Assembly (NCBI GenBank): GCA_029339195.1
Contig: JAPTJF010000157.1
Location: forward strand, 1-64,000
Source of the DNA: Micractinium sp. NFX-FRZ
Taxonomy: Eukaryota > Chlorophyta > Trebouxiophyceae > Chlorellales > Chlorellaceae
DNA: 64,000 nucleotides
Reading direction: 5' to 3'
Positions 58,901-64,000 of this stretch are shown piece by piece. Numbering within the stretch: the stretch's first letter is position 1; every line of letters starts with the position of its first letter. The position numbers and the translations under genes were made by a program. Under the pieces are notes generated by a model. It had not been told where the DNA came from and did no database searches. It saw only the letters and a list, made by a program, of their open reading frames with translations.

Positions 58901-61900
58901 TGGGACCAGTGAGTGGCCCTGGACGACCGGCCGCCCGCCTGCCCCGTGCCCGCCCACCTCCCGCCTCCACCACCCTGCACCCCCGTCCTGACACTGCCCG
59001 ACCCCGCGACATGCGCGCTGCGCAGGTCCTGCGCCGACGGCTACAACGTCTGCCTGCTGGCCTACGGCCAGACGGGCAGCGGCAAGACCCACACAATGAT
59101 GGGTGGGTGGGCAGGGTGGGCAAAGTGATGGCTGGGCAGAGCTGGCAGCCCTGCACCCATCGGGGTGGGGCGATAGGAACATGAAGGATGGGTGGGCGCT
59201 GGGCAAGAGTTGAGCGCTGCAGCGAGGTGCTGCCCAGCTGAGTCAAGGGGTGGGGTGTGCTGCTGACCGCTTGCCCGGTTTGTTGGCGGCTGCCGCAGGG
59301 CCACGGCACAACCCAGGCCTGTCGGTGCGCGCCCTCAAGTCCCTCTTCGCCATCACCGCCGCGGAGCAGGAGGAGGGGCAGCAGCGCAGCATCAGCGTGG
59401 GGTGAGTGCGGGGACAAGGCATGGGGTTGGGACTGCTTGCAGTTGTGGGGGGATGGGGGACCGGCTGCATGTCGATACGCTGCGTTCACACCGAGGAACC
59501 GGGCCTCGTAGTTTAGCCAGCCCAGGTAACTGAGACCTCAAGTCGCCCCTCCCCTGTGCCGCAGCATGCTGGCGGTGGTACAACGAGGCGCTGTGCTGAG
59601 TCGAGACACCGTGCGTTGTAGTTGTACCCCAGCTGATATGTACCGCAAGTCGTCCCTGCCCTGTACTGCCCTGCAGCATGCTGGAGGTGTACAACGAGGC
59701 CCTGCGTGACCTGCTGGGAGAGGCGGGCAAGCCACTGGACGTGAGTGCATGCCACCCGCCATGGTTTTGCCTGCCCGCCCGCCTGCCTGTCTGCCAATGC
59801 TGCTGCGCTCTTGCGGGCCAGGCCTGTGCATTAGCTGGCCGGCCTGTTGAGCATCTCGCACCTGCTTCGGGGGGCAGGCAGGAAGCTGGACGACAACTCA
59901 TGTTGCTGTGACCTTCCCAGGGCTTGATTGCTGGCATGCCGACGAGCCAGCCACGCGGCCTGCCTGCCTGCTTGCAAGCGCACCCGGCCACCGGCCTGCT
60001 GGGCTTCTAGCTCTACCCTGCAACAACACCCCTTCTGTGCTTTCTCAGCAATCTCAGCAACACCCCCCTGGCAGCTAAATCCCCTCCCTCCGTACTGCCT
60101 TGCCCCTGTGTGAACAGGTGTCAGGGATGGGTGCAGGCCAGCTGGCGCCCGGCCAGGAGCGGGTGCCGGGGCTGACCTGGCGCCCCGTCAGCTGCGTGGA
60201 CGATGTGCTGGCGGTGCTGGAGGGTGAGATCTGGGTGCTTGCCGCTGCCTTGCCCGAGTGACTGAGCATGGGGAGGTGTGCCTGCATGATGGGCCGGCAG
60301 TGCTGGTGGGGTGGACACCTGGGCACGCTCATGTGCTGGCCGGTTATCTGCGGCAACAAGTCAGCCGAGGCTGTGCGTCCACCTTACCCTGCATCCACGC
60401 GTGCCCTTGCCCTTGCCCTCCCCGCCCCCTGCACAGGGCAGCAAGAAGCGCGCCACCCTTGGGGTGCCCTAAGAGAGTTGTGGGCCACCTGCCTGGTTGT
60501 CCCCTGTGTGACTCTCGCGCAATCCCTTGCATGCCATGCCACCGCCCTCCCCTTGTTGCAGAGGGCAGCAAGAACCGCGCCACCGCGGCCACCTCCCTCA
60601 ACGCCCACTCCTCCCGCTCCCACGCCCTGCTCTCCGTGCGGCTCACCGACGCCAGCGGGCAGTCCTCGGTGCTGCACCTGGTCGACCTGGCGGGTGCGGC
60701 GGGTGCCTGCTGATCTTCTGGGTTGTGATGTGTTGTGTGGGGGGGGGATCACACTGAATGGTCAAAGTAGGGGCTTGGTTTCAGTGTCTGAGCTGGCAGA
60801 CATTAGTGCTGCACCTCGTGAATCTGGGCAGTGCCTGAGAACACTGCGATGCACCCCCGTGCCTGCCCGCCTCACCCAAGCCTGGCAGCAAACATCGAAA
60901 ACAGACATGCGATGTGGGTTGTGACCTCCCCCGCTTGGGCCACCCTCCGCAGGCTCGGAGCGGATCGCGCGCAGCGAGGTGGCGGGGCAGCAGCTGAAGG
61001 AGGCGCAGGCGATCAACAAGAGCCTGTCGGCGCTGGGCGACGTGATTGCCTCGCTGCAGAGCAAGAGCGGGCACGTGCCGTACCGCAACAGCAAGCTGAC
61101 GCAGGTGGGGCGGGAGGGAGGTTTAGGGCTGGGCGGGCGGGGACGGAATGAGATGCGCCTCGGGTGCGGACGGGGCGCTGGACACGTGCCTTACCGCAAC
61201 AGCAAGCTGTCGCAGGCGAACAGGGGGCAGGGCATGAGGCCGGGAATTGTGAGGGCACGCACCGGCTGGCCCAGAGGTTGCTGCATCCAACATCCTGGCA
61301 GCCACGGCGGTGCCCATGTGCGCCGCCTCATGCCCTCGGTGCCTCCCCGCCTCCCACCATCCTGCACCCCACCCCTACTGTTAGCCAAGAGGTGCTGTGA
61401 GGCAACCCCCATCTGCCTCTTCCCCGTGTCTTCTACCATTCTTGTGCTCACTGACCCATGTGACCACAGGTGCTGCAAGGCAGCCGCAGCGGGTCCGGCA
61501 AGGCATTCTGGTGTGCCGCTCATCCTCGCCTGCTGCTGGGTGCTGCTGGGCGTGCTGTGTGACTGTGCCTCTTCCCCTCCCCACCCCTCTCCTTCTGACC
61601 ACATAGGTGCTGCAAGACAGCCTGAGCGGGTCCAGCAAGGTGCTGCTGGTGTGCTGCGTGAGCCCCGAGGTGTCCAACGCGCAGGAGACGCTCTCCTCCC
61701 TCAACTTTGCATCTCGGGCGGCACAGGTGAGAGGGCAGCAGCCTTGTGTAGGGTGCCAGGGCAGGCGCAGCACAGGTGGGCAGAGCAGCCGGGCGGCAGA
61801 GGTGAGCGAGCAGCCGTCTTGAGGGGACGGCCGGGGCAGGGCCAGTGGCTGCGATGAGATGTGGGCAGGGGCGGGAGGGCAGGGCCAGCAGTCGGCCTTC

Positions 61901-61939
61901 CTGCTGGCCCCGGTGCTAGGCAGCGAACCGAGCGGCCTC

Positions 61940-61970
<31 letters not shown>

Positions 61971-62261
61971 ATTTGGCCAGCACAGGTCCCTCCCATGCTC
62001 CTGGCCGCCTCTGGGGCCTGCACTTACCCACCCTGCTGAGCTGCCGCTACGGCTGCTCATGCACTGCCTCCGCAGGTGGAGCTTGGTCCGATCCGCAAGG
62101 CAGCAGATGGCACCCCCGGCAGCAAGAAGCCGGCAGGTGCAGGCGCCGCCCTGTCGCCCCTCGCGGCAGCCACTCTGGCGCGCAGCAAGGCGGCCGGCAC
62201 GCCGCAGAGTGGCGGCAGGCCGCAGCAGCGCAGCACCCTGCGCGACGCCAACGCGCACTGA
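55986..62261 (+). CDS. Kinesin-14 (C-terminal motor)
   Basis: Fifteen exons: 55986-56096, 56215-56372, 56576-57164, 57408-57482, 57819-57907, 58137-58296, 58679-58713, 59026-59102, 59299-59401, 59677-59740, 60118-60223, 60562-60693, 60953-61104, 61607-61726, 62076-62261; 2157 bp, 718 aa. An Ala/Glu-rich coiled coil (about 90-320) leads into a kinesin-14 neck ([18 protein letters not shown], 315-332) and a C-terminal motor: RVACRVRP, P-loop GQTGSGKT at 420-427, switch I NAHSSRSH at 536-543 (usually NERSSRSH), switch II LVDLAGSER at 562-570, and [10 protein letters not shown]. Neck-before-motor order indicates a minus-end-directed kinesin of spindle or cytoplasmic microtubules. Between RVRP and the next strand lies an unusual AAQQ plus Q7 insert. 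The start is uncertain; an upstream ATG at 55707 is in frame. The tail after 660 is basic and Ser/Ala-rich. Confidence 0.85.
57497..57660. repeat. TGTGCTGTGCCATGCTGCGCC minisatellite
   Basis: Imperfect 10-20-bp units of GCTGTGCCAT/GCTGCGCCAT type fill the first part of kinesin intron 4. A similar short tract occurs at 19612-19670 in an unrelated intron. Confidence 0.85.
57714..57870 (+). repeat. Exon-5 start duplicated in kinesin intron
   Basis: GAGAGGCGCAAGGTGCACGA (from 57828, functional exon 5) has a diverged copy at 57714, with CAG acceptor, 114 bp upstream. Confidence 0.85.
59521..59705 (+). repeat. Exon-10 start duplicated in kinesin intron
   Basis: The acceptor and first codons of exon 10 (59673 onward) have a copy at 59561 (GCAGCATGCTGGCGGTGG) offset by 112 bp. 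Similarity extends about 40 bp into the intron upstream. Confidence 0.85.
61068..61217 (+). repeat. Exon-13 end copied 111 bp away
   Basis: CACGTGCCGTACCGCAACAG at 61072 (end of exon 13, reading HVPYRNSKL) recurs at 61183 as CACGTGCCTTACCGCAACAG, still followed by AAGCTG and CGCAGG. Confidence 0.9.
61389..61660 (+). repeat. Exon-14 acceptor triplicated
   Basis: GGTGCTGCAAG at the exon-14 start (61606) recurs at 61469 with about 55 bp of similarity, and more weakly at 61391. Confidence 0.8.
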
Positions 62262-62426
62262 CCCCCAACAGACAGCCAGCTGTTCCTTGTTATTGCTGTT
62301 CCGTTGCCTCCCCCTTTAGTTGCTGTTCCGTTGCTTGTCCCGTCAGAAAGCAAATGACGCCGTTGACGACTACCACTGACATGAGCCGGTGCTTCCAGGA
62401 CTCCTCCGCTCTCAAACTTGGCTCTC

Positions 62427-62431
62427 TTACA
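62427..62431 (-). terminator. TGTAA polyadenylation signal, second GT49
   Basis: Minus-strand TGTAA about 50 bp past the stop at 62482. No plus-strand TGTAA was seen for the convergent kinesin gene, so their 3' ends may overlap. Confidence 0.5.
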
Positions 62432-62481
62432 CACGTGTACACTCTCCTAGCTAGCCTGTCTGCCCGGCGATGAGTCACCGC

Positions 62482-64000
62482 CTAGGCAGCCACCGCTACG
62501 CCGTCCCAGAGGACACTCGAGTAGCAGAGCTGCGGGTCTGCCACGTACGGGCGGTAGCTCCCCTTGCGCATCTGCTTCTTTGCCTGCGGGCAGGGGGGCA
62601 GGCACAGGAAGGAGGCGTTGGGCAGAAGGTGGGCGAGGCAAGGCAGGGTGTCGGATATGCGGGGCTGCCACGGATTGCCAGTACCTCCCGCTGCACATGC
62701 ACATCTCCCCCGTGGTGCAGCGACGGCAGGCAGGGAGGCAGTGCGAGCCAGGGAGCAAGGAGAGGTGTGGGACCGCCAAAGCAAAGGTGGGCAGGGCGCC
62801 TGCGCTCCTGCTGGGCGTGTGCCCCGGCGTGCAGTCGCCACCCTGGCGGATCCGCTGCACATGCACACAGGTGTCCACACCTGAACGAACATTTGGTTGT
62901 GAAGTGAATTCAGTTCCAGCTCCTCAGCCAGCTGCTTGCCGCTGGTGGGGCGGTGAGGCAGGTGCACCACAAACGCGTCTGCGGGGGGGAGGCAGGCAGG
63001 CAGGGAGGATGGGGGACAGCTGGTGCTGAATACGAGTCCGCTGCTGCGTATGAGCAGGCGCCTGTCCATCTCGTATCTACACATGCTCTGCACGGCAGCA
63101 ACCATCGGTGAGCCAGCGGAGCCCCATGCCTCCTGTTGTGCTCTCCCGCCGGTGACCCCTTCCACATACCACCCTGCCACCATGTACTGACCTGGGTGCA
63201 CCACCCAGCGGACCCCCAGGCTGTTCATGTGGGCGGCATGGGCGAGCTTGTTCACAAAGTAGCTGCACACATGAAGGGGTCGGGAAGAACAGGCACACAG
63301 TTCGTGATCCACGCCCATGCTGTTCGCTCGCCCCCCGCCCCGCACACCGCCGCCACTCCGCCCTACTCAGGCCCCCTCAACACCTTCTCTCCTGCCCTTC
63401 GTATGCACTCGTTGCACCGGGCGCGTGCTGCCAGTGCCCCGTGGCACGGCTCTAACCCGCAGCATACACGCCTGTGTTTGTGTACTCCCTTCTGCCCCCC
63501 GCCTCCTCACGCTCCTCACCCTCGGAAGCGCTCGTCGTACCAGGGCACGTGCCGGCGGTGCACCAGCATGTAGGGCTCAAACCCCGACTCGAAAGTGATC
63601 TCGTAAGGCTGCGAGGGGAGGGTTGGTTGTGTGCGTGCCGGAATGCATTGAGGTGGGCAGCCACATGCATGTATGCAGGGCAGCAGCGCATCAAGCGGCT
63701 CCAAGCCTGACGCTGGCGGTCAGCTGCAGTGGGGAGACGCAACCGCCCTCCTGTCATGGGATGCGATCCGCGGCAGCATGCACTCGCAGCCTGCCTGCCC
63801 TACGTATTGAGCTCAACAGCCAGTGGCCCGGCTGCAAACGGAGGCATGATACACGACACACACTTCGCTAAAAACGCACCCACCTCCGTGGCAGTCACCC
63901 AGCGCTTGAAGTTGGTGGCCTGGTGGCCCTTGCTCACATGCCCGCTGTGGAAGGGCTGCACTGTGCCGGCGTCCAGCTGACCCAGCAGGGCGGGCTTGCC
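62482..64000 (-). CDS. Second LARGE-like glycosyltransferase (GT49), partial
   Basis: Five 3' exons are visible: 63884-64000 (continuing past the right edge), 63520-63608, 63192-63262, 62881-62978, 62482-62583; 158 codons, in frame throughout. They cover the C-terminal part of a GT49 domain: GHQATNFKRWV, EPYMLVHRRHVPWYDERFRG, YFVNKLAHAAHM and DAFVVHLPHRPTS, co-linear with exons 10-12 of the 48838-55404 gene. The DxD region lies outside the window. Unlike that paralogue, it ends 33 residues after the last shared exon, with no Ala/Gln tail. It is probably a Golgi sugar transferase that arose by local duplication, now separated by the kinesin gene. Confidence 0.8.

Overview
The window looks like nuclear DNA from a GC-rich, intron-dense green alga (Chlorophyta; I cannot settle the class). 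The evidence is short exons with G/C-ending codons joined by GT-AG and a few GC-AG introns, TGTAA motifs (the usual chlorophyte polyadenylation signal) downstream of most stop codons, hydroxyproline-type Ser/Pro-rich segments of the pherophorin/extensin kind, and a C-terminal-motor kinesin. A run of ten Ns at 44442-44451 shows it is a draft scaffold. I found no prokaryotic operon, rRNA, tRNA or CRISPR array.

Layout, left to right. 1-119: edge of a Pro-rich exon (-). 120-4229: no supported gene. 4690-8499 (-): secreted 474-aa protein with a COBRA-like domain followed by a family-3 cellulose-binding-like domain; a separate coding exon lies at 4230-4341. 9726-17764 (-): an 18-exon nuclear SecD-SecF fusion, 765 aa. 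18637-21990 (+): secreted 266-aa protein of unknown family. 23222-25099 (-): small secreted Cys-containing protein, 129 aa. 25366-34152 (+): secreted 1156-aa protein built from four tandem copies of a five-exon module. 36391-43337 (-): secreted subtilisin-like protease with C-terminal domains, 812 aa, with a long Pro-rich frame beyond it. 43680-46868: three copies of a 762-bp repeat around the gap. 46869-48837: weakly supported. 48838-55404 (-): LARGE-like GT49 glycosyltransferase with a 469-aa Ala/Gln tail. 55986-62261 (+): kinesin-14, 718 aa. 62482-64000 (-): a second GT49 gene, cut by the right edge.

For each complete gene, exons were joined from splice signals, protein continuity and reading frame. 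In every case the summed exon lengths divide by three, which supports the models, but no transcripts were available. Three divergent gene pairs share short upstream regions (SecDF/secreted protein, small secreted protein/repeat protein, GT49/kinesin).

Most products enter or act in the secretory pathway or the extracellular matrix: wall-binding, repeat adhesin-like, protease, Golgi glycosyltransferases. Co-location suggests but does not prove a shared theme. The most unusual signals are the eukaryotic SecDF fusion, the exon-cassette repeat gene, and a recurrent pattern in which a decayed copy of an exon edge, splice site included, lies about 111 bp away inside the neighbouring intron, in several unrelated genes.
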